From: Paludibacteraceae bacterium
GTDB lineage: Bacteria; Bacteroidota; Bacteroidia; Bacteroidales; Paludibacteraceae
Assembly: GCA_017557345.1 (NCBI GenBank)
Contig: JAFYZR010000101.1
Coordinates: 1-43,153, forward strand
Reading direction: 5' to 3'
Length of the DNA: 43,153 bases
A program made the position numbers and the translations under genes. Every line of letters starts with the position of its first letter. Positions within the stretch are counted from its first letter, which is position 1. Below, one piece after another: positions 14,835-24,408 of the stretch. The notes under the pieces were generated by a model. The model worked only from the letters and a program-made list of their open reading frames with translations. It searched no databases and was not told the origin of the DNA.

Positions 14835-16052
14835 ATGATTACGAAGATAATCGAGAATAGGGGAATGAATCATGAAGTATCCTTATGCCCGCCTAGTGAT
14901 TGTACGGGCTGTTTTGCTTGCGAAGCGATTTGCTCCCAAAGTGCCATAAGTCAGTTTATTGATAAAGAAGGCTTTCGTTACCCACGTATCAATTATGAGA
15001 AATGTATAGGATGCGGGGCTTGCGAAAGGACCTGTCCAGTTATTAACCCTATCAAGAAATATCAAACAGGGAAGATTTATGCCGCCTGGTCATTAGATGA
15101 TCGTATTCGAGAGAAGAGTTCGTCTGGTGGCGTTTTTTCAGAGTTAGCTCTTGCGACTTTACGTAAAGGTGGCGTTGTTGTTGGCGCTTCAATGGATGTG
15201 AATAGTGGTTATATTTACCATTCAATTGTTACTTCCGAGGAAGATCTCGACTCCTTGCGAGGCAGTAAATATGTTCAAAGTAATATCTCCGGTAGCCTTT
15301 ATCGAAGTATTTCGATCATACTTAAAGAAGGTAGAGTCGTCCTTTTTTCTGGTTGTCCATGTCAAGTAGCAGGGATAAGGTCTTATTTTAAGGATTGTGA
15401 AAACCTTTTTTGTATTGATTTAGCTTGTCATGGTGTTCCTTCACCGGAATTATTTAAGATGATGTTTGATGAGCTTAAGTCGGCTGTACCTCATCTTGAG
15501 AAATATAATTTTAGGCAACTGAAAATGTGGGGATCATGTACCTCTCCAAATATTGTAGTATCCAATTTAAGACAACCAGTTCTTTTGACAGGAAAATATA
15601 CATTTTACCAAGATGCATACATTAAGGGATACTCTCTGAGAAGTAACTGTTATTCTTGTCAGTATTCAAGTGTTAATAGGATTGGAGACATATCTTTAGC
15701 GGATTTTTGGGGGATTGGAAAGATGAGACCTATTGATGCTTCATACAAGAAAGGGTGTTCTTTGGTCTCTTTAAATAATGAAAGAGGGGCATACCTTTAT
15801 AATGAAATCAAACAAGCTTTATTCTGTGAAGAAAGAGAAATCGAGGAAACAATAGAAGGAGGGAATACGCACTTTCAGAGGTCATGTGACAGGCCATCAG
15901 AAAGAGATTCTTTTTATTGCGATGTCAAGTCTTTATCCATTGATGAGCTTATCATTAAGTATAATCTCTCTTTAATCTCAAAGCCAACCATCTTTAATAA
16001 AATAATCAATAAGGTTTATAATCTTCTGCGAGTTTTTTTTAGGAGGAAATGA
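14835..16052 (+). CDS. iron-sulfur protein with FrhB/F420-hydrogenase beta-subunit-like domain
   Basis: Two ferredoxin-type clusters are visible near the N-terminus: Cys 23/26/29/33 (CTGCFACEAIC) and Cys 57/60/63/67 (CIGCGACERTC). The remainder resembles the FrhB-type domain of coenzyme F420 hydrogenase/dehydrogenase beta subunits, including SSSGGVFSELA and FSGCPCQVAGIRSYF. Such proteins occur in many polysaccharide loci directly beside a polysaccharide pyruvyl transferase-family gene, as here, and are thought to be flavin/iron-sulfur redox partners; the reaction is not established. Its stop overlaps the next start. M11 is an alternative start. Confidence 0.85.
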   Translation: MITKIIENRGMNHEVSLCPPSDCTGCFACEAICSQSAISQFIDKEGFRYPRINYEKCIGCGACERTCPVINPIKKYQTGKIYAAWSLDDRIREKSSSGGVFSELALATLRKGGVVVGASMDVNSGYIYHSIVTSEEDLDSLRGSKYVQSNISGSLYRSISIILKEGRVVLFSGCPCQVAGIRSYFKDCENLFCIDLACHGVPSPELFKMMFDELKSAVPHLEKYNFRQLKMWGSCTSPNIVVSNLRQPVLLTGKYTFYQDAYIKGYSLRSNCYSCQYSSVNRIGDISLADFWGIGKMRPIDASYKKGCSLVSLNNERGAYLYNEIKQALFCEEREIEETIEGGNTHFQRSCDRPSERDSFYCDVKSLSIDELIIKYNLSLISKPTIFNKIINKVYNLLRVFFRRK

Positions 16053-17158
16053 AAGCTTCTCTTGTAACAATTCATACTGGGCATAATTACGGGACAGTGC
16101 TCCAAGTAATTGCATCGGTCTATGTGTTGAATAAGCATAACATTGATGTGACTGTTGTAAATTATATCCCGCCTCGTTGCACGTACCGCTATCTATTGGC
16201 CAATACAAAGAAAGCTATAAAAAGCAAGAAGGGTGTATCAAAGATAAAGAGTATACTGTCAGGGATACATAGTCTATACTTTTTATGGAACACAAATCTC
16301 GTTTTCTTGGGCACAATAAAAAGGTATTGTTCTTTGTCCAACAAGATATATTGGGGCGATTCGTTTGCGAAGAAATGCCCCAAAGCTGATTATTATATTA
16401 CGGGTAGTGACCAAGTTTGGAATTCGTGTCATAATCAGGGAATAGACACTCATTATTTTTTTGATGGCATTGAGGGACGGAAATATGCTTTGTCTTCATC
16501 CATTGGAGCAGAATCCCTATCGGAAGAAGAAAAAAAGAGATTCCATGATTTCCTTAAACAATACGAGGCTATTTCAGTTCGGGAAGATAAAGCTGTTGAG
16601 TTATTACGAGAGATAGGGATCTCATCCATTCAAGTTTTGGATCCTACGTTGGCACTTAATAGGGAGGAATGGCATAATGCTGTTTCTTTTAGAAGAATGA
16701 TAAAACGCGACTATCTGTTGCTTTATATCCCTTATAATGTTCATGATAAGGAGGTGATTCTCTCTTTTGCCAAAAAAATAGCGGTAGAAAAGAATTTGAG
16801 AATTGTGACTTTTACCGGTATGGTGAAGAAAAGGGATGAAATAGATTGTTTAGTATTAAATACCGGGCCTTCTGGTTTCATTTCTCTGATGTATTATGCG
16901 GACTGTATTATTACGAATTCTTTTCATGGAACAGCGTTCTCCATAAACTTTAACCGAAACTTTTGGGTCTTTATGCCCACGGCGTTTACATCAAGAATTG
17001 AGAGCCTATTGAGTTTATGTGGGTTAGAGGACAGAATTGTTGAAGAAAAAAGGGATGTTTTATATACACAAAGAGAAATTGACTATTATAGAGTTAACCA
17101 GGTTCTTGATGAAGAAAGAGTTAAATTCAATGGTTTTATCACTTGCCATTTCAACTAG
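16049..17158 (+). CDS. polysaccharide pyruvyl transferase family protein
   Basis: A 369-residue protein with the family's landmarks: an N-terminal TIHTGHNYGTVLQ segment, the central YYITGSDQVWNS motif and the C-terminal TNSFHGTAFSI motif, whose His is usually conserved. Characterised members transfer pyruvate from PEP to a sugar as a ketal, but many in FrhB-linked pairs may do something else. AGGAGG stands directly upstream and the ATG overlaps the previous TGA, so it is translationally coupled to the iron-sulfur protein. Cytosolic, acting on sugar nucleotides or lipid-linked intermediates. Confidence 0.88.
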   Translation: MKASLVTIHTGHNYGTVLQVIASVYVLNKHNIDVTVVNYIPPRCTYRYLLANTKKAIKSKKGVSKIKSILSGIHSLYFLWNTNLVFLGTIKRYCSLSNKIYWGDSFAKKCPKADYYITGSDQVWNSCHNQGIDTHYFFDGIEGRKYALSSSIGAESLSEEEKKRFHDFLKQYEAISVREDKAVELLREIGISSIQVLDPTLALNREEWHNAVSFRRMIKRDYLLLYIPYNVHDKEVILSFAKKIAVEKNLRIVTFTGMVKKRDEIDCLVLNTGPSGFISLMYYADCIITNSFHGTAFSINFNRNFWVFMPTAFTSRIESLLSLCGLEDRIVEEKRDVLYTQREIDYYRVNQVLDEERVKFNGFITCHFN

Positions 17159-17191
17159 TTATTACTTGGCATATACAAAACGTTTTAATTG

Positions 17192-18340
17192 ATGGTTATT
17201 CATTGTCATCACTCTTTTAATCCCGTTTCTGGGGAAATGAAGAGGATTATTAACATTGATAATGATGTCGTTGGTTTCTTTGACGAAGGTATTATTGAAT
17301 TAGAGTTCTACTCTATTCGCAACTATCTATTTGTCAAAAATAAGGGGAGGTTTGTGCTGTCAAATAGAGTAATTAAAAAGTATTATGTCCCCAATGTTCC
17401 AAGACTGGGCGTTATCAATTCTTTTTTTCGATTTTTCGTTATTCTGTATCTTTTTTTCAGGTATAAGCCTTCGTTATTTTTAGAAGAATGGTCATTACCA
17501 AAAGGAATAAAACTATTAAAATACCTTTTTAAAAAGTGTAAAATCGGTCTTGATATACATGGCGCCGCTCCTGAAGAGTTCTATTATCTCCATAAAAAAC
17601 CATCTCGAATGTTGATTCGTCAAGAGCGTTATTCTGTCTTTGCGGCTGATTTTATTATCTGTCAGTCTGATGAGATGAGACGCCATCTTGAGCATAAGTA
17701 CGGGATCACAGAAGGTATTACAGTCTATCGATGCGGGGTCGATATCAACATTTTTAAGGTAGATTCTGTACTTCGATCTACAGTAAGGGATTCCTTGGGG
17801 GTATCGGATGATGATTTAGTATTTGTCTATTCTGGAGGTATGCATAGTTGGCAGAAAGTTTATGATTCGGCACAAATCTTTGTAAAGTATCATTCTTTGA
17901 ACGAGCATTCTGTTTTTCTTATTCTAACAAAGGAGGTCTCCTTGTGTAAAAGGATCCTATTTGAGGCGGGGGGGGATTCTCTATTAAATTCCTCATTTAT
18001 TGTCTCTCTTCCCTTTGATGAAGTTCCTAAGTATTTAAATGCAGCGGATGTCGCTTTCCTCATTAGAGATGATGACATCATGAATGCGGTAGCTTCTCCA
18101 ACAAAACTTGCTGAGTATTTTGCATGTGGTTTGCCTATTATTTCATCAAGAGTTTCGAAGAAATGGATTAGCGGTGAAGGGCAACGATTTGTTTTTGATG
18201 CCGATAATTTAAACTATGCTTGCTTATTTGAATCGATTCATTGCATAAATAAACAGCAAATCTCCGATTTTTCCTCAAAAGAATTGTCTCTAGAGATAGA
18301 TCGGGAAAATGTACAACAGTTCCTGAGCTCTTATCTATAG
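17192..18340 (+). CDS. glycosyltransferase, GT4-like
   Basis: A 382-residue GT-B-like protein. It shows LDIHGAAPEEFYYL where the acceptor domain contacts the lipid-linked sugar, then VYRCGVDINIF, FVYSGGMHSWQKVY at the interdomain donor site, and ASPTKLAEYFACGLPIISS, the usual GT4 C-terminal block. A hydrophobic stretch near residues 75-95 (VINSFFRFFVILYLFF) may dock it to the membrane. The start is ATG 17192; a TTG at 17189 is in frame but unnecessary. It lies 33 bases after the pyruvyl transferase-like gene. Sugar specificity is unknown. Confidence 0.85.
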   Translation: MVIHCHHSFNPVSGEMKRIINIDNDVVGFFDEGIIELEFYSIRNYLFVKNKGRFVLSNRVIKKYYVPNVPRLGVINSFFRFFVILYLFFRYKPSLFLEEWSLPKGIKLLKYLFKKCKIGLDIHGAAPEEFYYLHKKPSRMLIRQERYSVFAADFIICQSDEMRRHLEHKYGITEGITVYRCGVDINIFKVDSVLRSTVRDSLGVSDDDLVFVYSGGMHSWQKVYDSAQIFVKYHSLNEHSVFLILTKEVSLCKRILFEAGGDSLLNSSFIVSLPFDEVPKYLNAADVAFLIRDDDIMNAVASPTKLAEYFACGLPIISSRVSKKWISGEGQRFVFDADNLNYACLFESIHCINKQQISDFSSKELSLEIDRENVQQFLSSYL

Positions 18341-18397
18341 TATCATTTATAAACGAGAGATTTCAGCGTGTAATAATAACTAAGTGATCCGAAGGCT

Positions 18398-19459
18398 ATG
18401 ACGATGTTATTGACACTAGTTCTGCTCGCAGTTATATTCCGAACAGTGATATCTTTGTATCCAGAAGATAATCATTCTAGACAAACTGCTGAAGGAGTCT
18501 ATTGTAATATTATATACAGTTTAATCATCTTTATTGCGGCTTTTCGAGGAAGCGGAGTCGGTGCGGATACAATGAGTTATATCGATGATTATCACGTTGT
18601 TGCCACGATGTCTTTCCCGGAAATTGCGGAACGATTTGAGGGATATTGGGGGTTCTATTTTTTAAGTAAAGTATTCTCTATTTTTAAAGCTCCTCTGTGG
18701 GTTTGGTTTGGATTTGTCGAATTCGCTTATGTGTCCTCAATTGTTCGTCTCATTAACAAGTTTTCTAAAGACCGTTTATATAGTATCATTCTCTTCATCG
18801 TATCAGGATTGTTTCTTTTCTCTCTTGCTGGTTTAAAACAGATTCTTGCCATGGGTATTGTTTTACATTCGTTTCTAGATTATGTTGACAAGAAGTATCT
18901 AAGAAGTCTTTTTTTAATAATTGTAGCATACCTGTGTCATCCCATAGCGATGGTTATGCTTATTACTTTTATCCTTTATTATTTTAAAGATAAAACGGTT
19001 TTCCCATTGATTGTTATCATAGCAGTTGGTATAGTGACAATTGGTAGGCTGACAGTATTGGGCTATTTAGTAAACTTTCTGGGGAATGACCATTTTGAGG
19101 ACTATCTAGTATTAAACACATCATATACTAAGAGTACCCTTTATCTTTATCTACTGCTGCTTGCGTGTTCTATACTTTTTCTTCACGATTATTTTAAAAG
19201 CTCTAATACTGGTAAGTTTGAATTCTCATGTTTGTTGATTGGGTGTTCCTTTCAATTCTTGGCATCTTATTCTCCAGCTTTATTTAGGATGTCGCTTTTT
19301 TTTACGCCTTTTTATTTGGTATTCCTTCCAGGAGCATTTGATGCTAGGAAGAAAAAAGACTTTATCTTTGTATTCTTTAAGTATGCTGCGCTATTAGGGG
19401 CGATTGTATTCCAATTGTATGCTTCTCGAGGTTTTGTGTTTACTTTTTCATTCTCATGA
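18398..19459 (+). CDS. wzy: EpsG-family polysaccharide polymerase (Wzy role)
   Basis: A 353-residue polytopic protein with about ten hydrophobic segments. The early FRGSGVGADTMSYIDDY block is typical of the EpsG family, in which an FRg...G.DT..Y motif precedes the periplasmic region. It is the only plausible repeat-unit polymerase in the locus, which otherwise follows a Wzx/Wzy-dependent layout. It would act at the periplasmic side of the inner membrane, joining repeat units after Wzx flipping. The stop overlaps the next start by four bases (ATGA). The wzy symbol is assigned by role. Confidence 0.85.
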   Translation: MTMLLTLVLLAVIFRTVISLYPEDNHSRQTAEGVYCNIIYSLIIFIAAFRGSGVGADTMSYIDDYHVVATMSFPEIAERFEGYWGFYFLSKVFSIFKAPLWVWFGFVEFAYVSSIVRLINKFSKDRLYSIILFIVSGLFLFSLAGLKQILAMGIVLHSFLDYVDKKYLRSLFLIIVAYLCHPIAMVMLITFILYYFKDKTVFPLIVIIAVGIVTIGRLTVLGYLVNFLGNDHFEDYLVLNTSYTKSTLYLYLLLLACSILFLHDYFKSSNTGKFEFSCLLIGCSFQFLASYSPALFRMSLFFTPFYLVFLPGAFDARKKKDFIFVFFKYAALLGAIVFQLYASRGFVFTFSFS

Positions 19460-20760
19460 ATACTCCTTTACCTAAACTACTTATTGTTTCTAGGCTTGTT
19501 TGGGACGACAATAGTAATTCAAATACCCTCACAAACTTATTTGATGGTTATGATTCTGATAGGATTGCTCGAATCTACATTGAGACCAAGATGCCTAATA
19601 CTAGATGTTGCCATCGTTTTTTTCAGATATCGGAGGTGTCGCTGATTCAACGTCTTTTCAAATGGAAAACAAAAACTGGGCATGTGATTGATACAGTTAG
19701 GGAATCTATTGCCCAGGAGAAACAAGAGAGACGAGAGCAACGTTTAATGGGTTTTGCGCGACGTCATCGCTCCTTTCTTTTAACAATTCTAAGGGATATT
19801 CTTTGGTCTTTGGATGGATGGAAGACTAGCGAGTTAAGGAGTTTTATAACTGATTTTAATCCTGATGTTGTCTGGTTGGATGGATCTCCCCTTATTTTAA
19901 TGAATCGGCTAAACAATTATGTAACGTCAATAGCAAAAAAGCCATCGTGTACTTATTTGATGGATGATGTCTATACATATAAAAGTTGTCCTTCATTGTT
20001 GAGTAAACTATATCGGTTTTTTCTCAGAAAGCTCGTGAGAACAACTGTTCAAAATGCTTCTCACGTCTTTGTTGCTAGTGAGAAAATGAAAGAAGAATAC
20101 GATCGCTTCTTTTCGATTAATAGTACTTTCTTGGCAAAAGGGGCATCCGCACCCCTCGACACTGTTGAAAGTAAGGAAATAACGAATCCGATTAAGTTTG
20201 TATATTTAGGCAATGTCCTTATTGGGCGTTTGGATTCTTTAGCCCTTCTGGCACGGGCAATTCATAGGATTAATAGCGCCCATGAAAAGAGATTTGAATT
20301 ATGGATTTACACTAGCGATTTTATATCAAAAACAGACTATAAAAAACTGGTTTTGGATGAAACAATCCACCTATGTGGCCCTGTACCATATAATGAAGTC
20401 AATACGATTATGCAAGACAATGATGTCGTGGTATTTGTTGAAGGGTTAAACAATAGATATTGCAGAATTGCTCGACTGTCGTTTTCAACAAAGATCGTGG
20501 ATTATATTTCAAGCGGTAAGTGTATTTTCACAATCGGTCCAGCAGATTCGGCGCCTGTTGAATATCTTAAGGAGCATAACATTTCAATCGTTGCTCATAA
20601 TGAATCTGATATTGAAGATAGATTGAGTAGAATAACGATTCCACAACTCAAAGAATATATGAACCGATCGAGGTGTTTTGCTCTGTCGAATCATAATAAA
20701 GACGCGATTCAGTCACGACTCTACCAAAAATTAAAAGATGTTTCTCTCAGTCAAAATTGA
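19456..20760 (+). CDS. glycosyltransferase, GT-B-like
   Basis: A 434-residue soluble protein beginning LPKLLIVSRLVWDDNSNSNT, resembling N-termini of Bacteroidota polysaccharide-locus glycosyltransferases. PDVVWLDGSPLILM is an acceptor-domain strand-turn, KFVYLGNVLIGRLDSLA begins the donor domain, and ARLSFSTKIVDYISSGKCIF lies where GT-B enzymes bind the nucleotide-sugar. The canonical E-x7-E is not obvious. It overlaps the wzy stop, so it is translationally coupled. Specificity unknown. Confidence 0.8.
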   Translation: MNTPLPKLLIVSRLVWDDNSNSNTLTNLFDGYDSDRIARIYIETKMPNTRCCHRFFQISEVSLIQRLFKWKTKTGHVIDTVRESIAQEKQERREQRLMGFARRHRSFLLTILRDILWSLDGWKTSELRSFITDFNPDVVWLDGSPLILMNRLNNYVTSIAKKPSCTYLMDDVYTYKSCPSLLSKLYRFFLRKLVRTTVQNASHVFVASEKMKEEYDRFFSINSTFLAKGASAPLDTVESKEITNPIKFVYLGNVLIGRLDSLALLARAIHRINSAHEKRFELWIYTSDFISKTDYKKLVLDETIHLCGPVPYNEVNTIMQDNDVVVFVEGLNNRYCRIARLSFSTKIVDYISSGKCIFTIGPADSAPVEYLKEHNISIVAHNESDIEDRLSRITIPQLKEYMNRSRCFALSNHNKDAIQSRLYQKLKDVSLSQN

Positions 20761-20772
20761 GGCTATCTGGTT

Positions 20773-21921
20773 ATGAATAAGAGGATTTGCGCAATATCGA
20801 CCGTTGAAGGTACTATGAATTCCTTTATTGTCCCTGCAATGGAATATTTCATTGAGAAGGGGTTTGATGTTACTTTGGTATGTAATATGTCGGAGAGTTT
20901 CATACAACAACACTCCGGAAAGTTCCATTGTGTCAGCATACCAATGAAACGAGGGATTTCTCTATCCGATTTAATAAGAGTCCCAAGAGCGTTTAGGAAG
21001 CTTTTCAAGAATAATAAGTTTGATTATGTGCAATATGCTACAACGAACGCTTCGTTTTATGCTGCATTACCCGCCAAACTTGCTGGTATCAAGACAAGAG
21101 TTTATTGTCAGTGGGGACTGCTTTATGTTGGATATTCTGGTCTCAAACGGAGACTCTTTAAGTGGGTAGAAAAGTATCTGTGCCGATTATCAACCCACGT
21201 AACGGTTGCTAGCAAACAGAATCTTGAATTCGCAGTCAAGGAGGGGCTAATGCCGCGTAATAAGGCCTCTGTTATTGGCGATGGAGGTACGGTTGGGGTG
21301 GATCTTTCAGTATTTGATATAAAAAAGAGTGAAGAGTTTAGAAACCTGGTTTTGATTGAACATCCGGAGTTGCGAGGGCGTACAGTGTTTGGATTTGTTG
21401 GCCGGATTGAGACAGATAAGGGAATTACTGAATTGCTTGAGGCATTCCTTAGTCTCTCTTGTAACGATTATGCCCTTTTGCTAATTGGGGCTTTTGATGA
21501 ATTGCGTAGCAATATCCCCTCAGAATTAATAGCGAAGTCCAAGGAAACTAGGCGTGTAATCTTTCATGGTTTTACCCGCGAGGTTCCCAAGTATTTGTCA
21601 GCCATTGATATCCTTGTTCATCCCACTTATCGGGAAGGTTTCAGCATGGTTATTCAACAAGCTATGGCAATGGGATGTGCCATTATCACAACTAATGTTC
21701 CAGGTCCCTCCGAGGTCATTGAAGAAGGGAAGTCAGGTCTTCTTGTTCGAGATCATTCATCAGAGGATCTCGCGGTTGCGATGGCTAGATTAGGGAGCGA
21801 TGTGGGGCTTCGTGAATCCTTGGCAGCTTCTGGTTTGGAACGTGTTTCTAAGTTGTTCAATCGGCAACGCATGCTTGAATTGACATATGAGGATCGCCTT
21901 CGTATGATGGGAGAGAATTAA
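20773..21921 (+). CDS. glycosyltransferase family 4
   Basis: A 382-residue GT4 enzyme with clear family marks: TVEGTMNSFIVPAMEYF at the N-terminal loop, FGFVGRIETDKGITELLEAF as the donor-domain phosphate site, and HPTYREGFSMVIQQAMAMG as the E-x7-E region (here E then Q), followed by VPGPSEVIEEGKSGLLV. It resembles enzymes that add HexNAc residues early in repeat-unit assembly. It starts 12 bases after the preceding stop. It acts on the cytoplasmic face of the inner membrane; the sugar is not determined. Confidence 0.9.
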   Translation: MNKRICAISTVEGTMNSFIVPAMEYFIEKGFDVTLVCNMSESFIQQHSGKFHCVSIPMKRGISLSDLIRVPRAFRKLFKNNKFDYVQYATTNASFYAALPAKLAGIKTRVYCQWGLLYVGYSGLKRRLFKWVEKYLCRLSTHVTVASKQNLEFAVKEGLMPRNKASVIGDGGTVGVDLSVFDIKKSEEFRNLVLIEHPELRGRTVFGFVGRIETDKGITELLEAFLSLSCNDYALLLIGAFDELRSNIPSELIAKSKETRRVIFHGFTREVPKYLSAIDILVHPTYREGFSMVIQQAMAMGCAIITTNVPGPSEVIEEGKSGLLVRDHSSEDLAVAMARLGSDVGLRESLAASGLERVSKLFNRQRMLELTYEDRLRMMGEN

Positions 21922-21933
21922 AACTGTATTAAG

Positions 21934-22740
21934 ATGTCGGATTTTTCATTAATGATTCTTGCATCAACTCCCGAGGATGCTCTAACCGCCCAGAAAGCAG
22001 GAGTTGATCGGATATTTTATGACTTGGAGTATATTGGGAAAGCTGAACGACAGCGTGGTCGAGATACGGTAAAGTACCATAATGACATAAATCAGATTCC
22101 AGCTTTAAGGAAGGTGGTTACGACCTCGTCGCTTTTAGTTCGTACGAATCCCATTCATGCCTATTCTGAAGCCGAGGTTGAAAAAGCAATTGCTTATGGT
22201 GCGGATATATTGATGCTCCCCATGGTGATGGATAAGCATGAAGTTGAAGCGTACACGAAATATGTAAACGGAAGGGCAAGAGTGATTATCATGATTGAGA
22301 CAGCGGCTGCGATGTCTCGTCTTGATGATATTCTAGCAATTCCTGGGGTGGATGAAGTTTTCGTTGGCCTTAACGATCTCCATATAAGCCTGGGCCTTAA
22401 TTTTCTATTCGAACCTCTCGCGGGCGGCCTGATGGATTTTATAGCAGCTAAATGTTGGAAGAGAGGGATACCGTTCGGCTTTGGAGGAATGGCCCGAATT
22501 GGCGATGGTATTTTGCCTGCTGAGATGATCCTGGGAGAGCATGTCCGTCTCGGCTCCAGTTCGGTAATACTATCTCGAACCTTTAAGGGTGGAGATTCTC
22601 CAGTTGCCATTGATTTTAAGAGTGAGGTTGAAAAAGTTAAACTCAAATACATTGAACTCCTGGCGTGTTCTCCGGAATTGCTTGAAGAGAACCACATTAG
22701 GGTTAAAAGCATTGTTGACAAAATAGTGTACCACGAATGA
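21934..22740 (+). CDS. HpcH/HpaI aldolase (citrate-lyase beta-like) family protein
   Basis: A 268-residue TIM-barrel protein matching the HpcH/HpaI family. ILMLPMVMDKHEVEAY, RVIIMIETAAAMSRLDDILA (with the metal-binding Glu) and VDEVFVGLNDLHISLGL follow the family order. Such enzymes split or form C-C bonds with pyruvate or acetyl-CoA-type donors using a divalent metal. In a polysaccharide locus this suggests synthesis of a branched or acidic sugar, or a carboxyl-containing side group, but the substrate is unknown. Its stop overlaps the WbqC start (ATGA), implying a linked function. Confidence 0.85.
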   Translation: MSDFSLMILASTPEDALTAQKAGVDRIFYDLEYIGKAERQRGRDTVKYHNDINQIPALRKVVTTSSLLVRTNPIHAYSEAEVEKAIAYGADILMLPMVMDKHEVEAYTKYVNGRARVIIMIETAAAMSRLDDILAIPGVDEVFVGLNDLHISLGLNFLFEPLAGGLMDFIAAKCWKRGIPFGFGGMARIGDGILPAEMILGEHVRLGSSSVILSRTFKGGDSPVAIDFKSEVEKVKLKYIELLACSPELLEENHIRVKSIVDKIVYHE

Positions 22741-23438
22741 ATGTTTCGATTCACCAGCCGGACTATATCCCTTGGCTAGGCTTGTTTTACAAGATGTATT
22801 TGTCCGATGTCTTTATTCATCTGGACGATGCTCAGTATTCAAATGAGGCTGCCCATAATTACAACAAGATTAAGACCCCCCAAGGGTTATATCGAATTAA
22901 ATTCCCCGTAGAACAACATCTTGGCGATACCATCCTTCAGGTCCGTCCAAGATACGAACTGAATTGGCAGGAGAAGCACCTTCGGACCTTTGAGATGAAT
23001 TATTCCAAGGCAAAATGCTTCAAGGAAGTCTATCCGGAGTTCAAAGAGGTCTTTATGGTTGATTATCCAAATGTCGCCGAACTTAATATTGCCATAAATG
23101 AGTTTCTTGCCGGTAAGTTCGGCATCAACCCCAAGTTTGTCCGTTCTTCGGATTATCATATCGCTACAAAGAGGGAAGAAAAGGTAATCGATCTATGCCT
23201 TGCTGTTGGGGGATCTAGATATATTTCGGGTAATGGCGCTCGAGTCTACCAGGAAGAGAGTCATTTTACAGATAAGGGAATAGAGTTAACGTATCTCGAT
23301 TATAAGCCAATAGAATACCATCAACTTTGGAAAGACTTCATACCTTGTATGTCGGTGCTAGATTACATATTCAATTGTGGATATGATTGGGACTTTGTAA
23401 TTAAACAAGTTGCTGAACTCAATGAAAGAGATAGGTAG
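22737..23438 (+). CDS. WbqC-like family protein
   Basis: A 233-residue protein of the WbqC family, recognised from the start MNVSIHQPDYIPWLGLFYKM followed by SDVFIHLDDAQY and NKIKTPQG. The family is common in O-antigen and capsule loci; the biochemical role is unproven, with sugar-modification or acyl/aminoacyl transfer suggested by context. It overlaps the aldolase gene by four bases and the next aminotransferase-like gene by 17 bases, so three proteins are made from one tightly coupled unit. Confidence 0.9.
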   Translation: MNVSIHQPDYIPWLGLFYKMYLSDVFIHLDDAQYSNEAAHNYNKIKTPQGLYRIKFPVEQHLGDTILQVRPRYELNWQEKHLRTFEMNYSKAKCFKEVYPEFKEVFMVDYPNVAELNIAINEFLAGKFGINPKFVRSSDYHIATKREEKVIDLCLAVGGSRYISGNGARVYQEESHFTDKGIELTYLDYKPIEYHQLWKDFIPCMSVLDYIFNCGYDWDFVIKQVAELNERDR

Positions 23439-24408
23439 TTTTATCGAATTAGAACTTCCCAAGGGGCAGGAATGGTATGGTGGAGATAAAGGTGTCGCCC
23501 GACTTAATACCGGTCGGGCGGCCATCTGGCATGCTTTCAGATTAACTGGAGCATCTGCGATATGGCTTCCTTACTACCAATGTGAGACGGTTCGTCAGTT
23601 CTTGCAGCGAAAGCATTGTGAAATCAAGTATTATCATCAAGATAGAGACTTCAATCCTATTGATCTGACCCCATCTGGAGATGAGGCCGTATTGTTCGTG
23701 AATTATTTCGGCGTAATGTCCTTTTCAAGGATGGAAACGCTGGCCCAGCCTTTTTGTAATGTTATTATAGATAACTGTCAGGCCTTTTTTTGTCCGCCAG
23801 TACCGGGAACCTATAGTGTTTACTCTGCTCGCAAGTTTCATGGAGTGGCGGATGGCGCTTATGTGATAGGTCCAGAAGCGGAAAGATTTGTTGACGAATA
23901 TCCACAGTCATATTCTTCTGACACTGCGGTCTTTCTCCTCAAGCGTATTGAGTATGGTTGTGAAGGGGCGGGATACGAATCTCGCACAATAAACGAAGAT
24001 CGTATCGATAGCGAGGACATTATGAAGATGTCTTATCTCACGCATGCAATGCTAGATGGGGCAGATTATCAGAAGAATCGTGCAAAACGCAAAGAGAACT
24101 ATCGTACGGCTTGTGACTTATTTGATGGAATCAATCTGATTAAGCCTTCATGCCATCTTGCTGGAGACACGATACCAATGGTGTATCCACTAGTCATAGA
24201 AGATGAAAACTTGCATCAGTGCCTGCTGAAGGCCAAGCATTTTCAAGGCCATTGGTGGAATTATATTACCAAAGAGATGCCCGAATCTACTTTTGAGTAT
24301 TGGCTGTCTAAATACTTGATTCCCATAACGATAGATCAGCGTTATGGAGAATCTGAGATTCGCTATGTTCATTCTGTTGTTGAGTGCGCCCTAAAACACC
24401 GAATATGA
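23422..24408 (+). CDS. DegT-like PLP-dependent aminotransferase family protein (divergent)
   Basis: A 328-residue fold-type I PLP protein, shorter than the usual ~370. RLNTGRAAIWHAFRL corresponds to the phosphate-binding SGTAAL loop, VIIDNCQAFF to the Asp/Gln pair that stacks on PLP, and YSARKFHGVADGAYVIG places the catalytic Lys. The start is ATG 23422, inside the end of wbqC; a TTG at 23410 extends the frame but has no support. Shared coupling with WbqC and the HpcH-type aldolase suggests the three make one unusual amino- or acyl-sugar. Substrate is unknown. Confidence 0.8.
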   Translation: MKEIGSFIELELPKGQEWYGGDKGVARLNTGRAAIWHAFRLTGASAIWLPYYQCETVRQFLQRKHCEIKYYHQDRDFNPIDLTPSGDEAVLFVNYFGVMSFSRMETLAQPFCNVIIDNCQAFFCPPVPGTYSVYSARKFHGVADGAYVIGPEAERFVDEYPQSYSSDTAVFLLKRIEYGCEGAGYESRTINEDRIDSEDIMKMSYLTHAMLDGADYQKNRAKRKENYRTACDLFDGINLIKPSCHLAGDTIPMVYPLVIEDENLHQCLLKAKHFQGHWWNYITKEMPESTFEYWLSKYLIPITIDQRYGESEIRYVHSVVECALKHRI

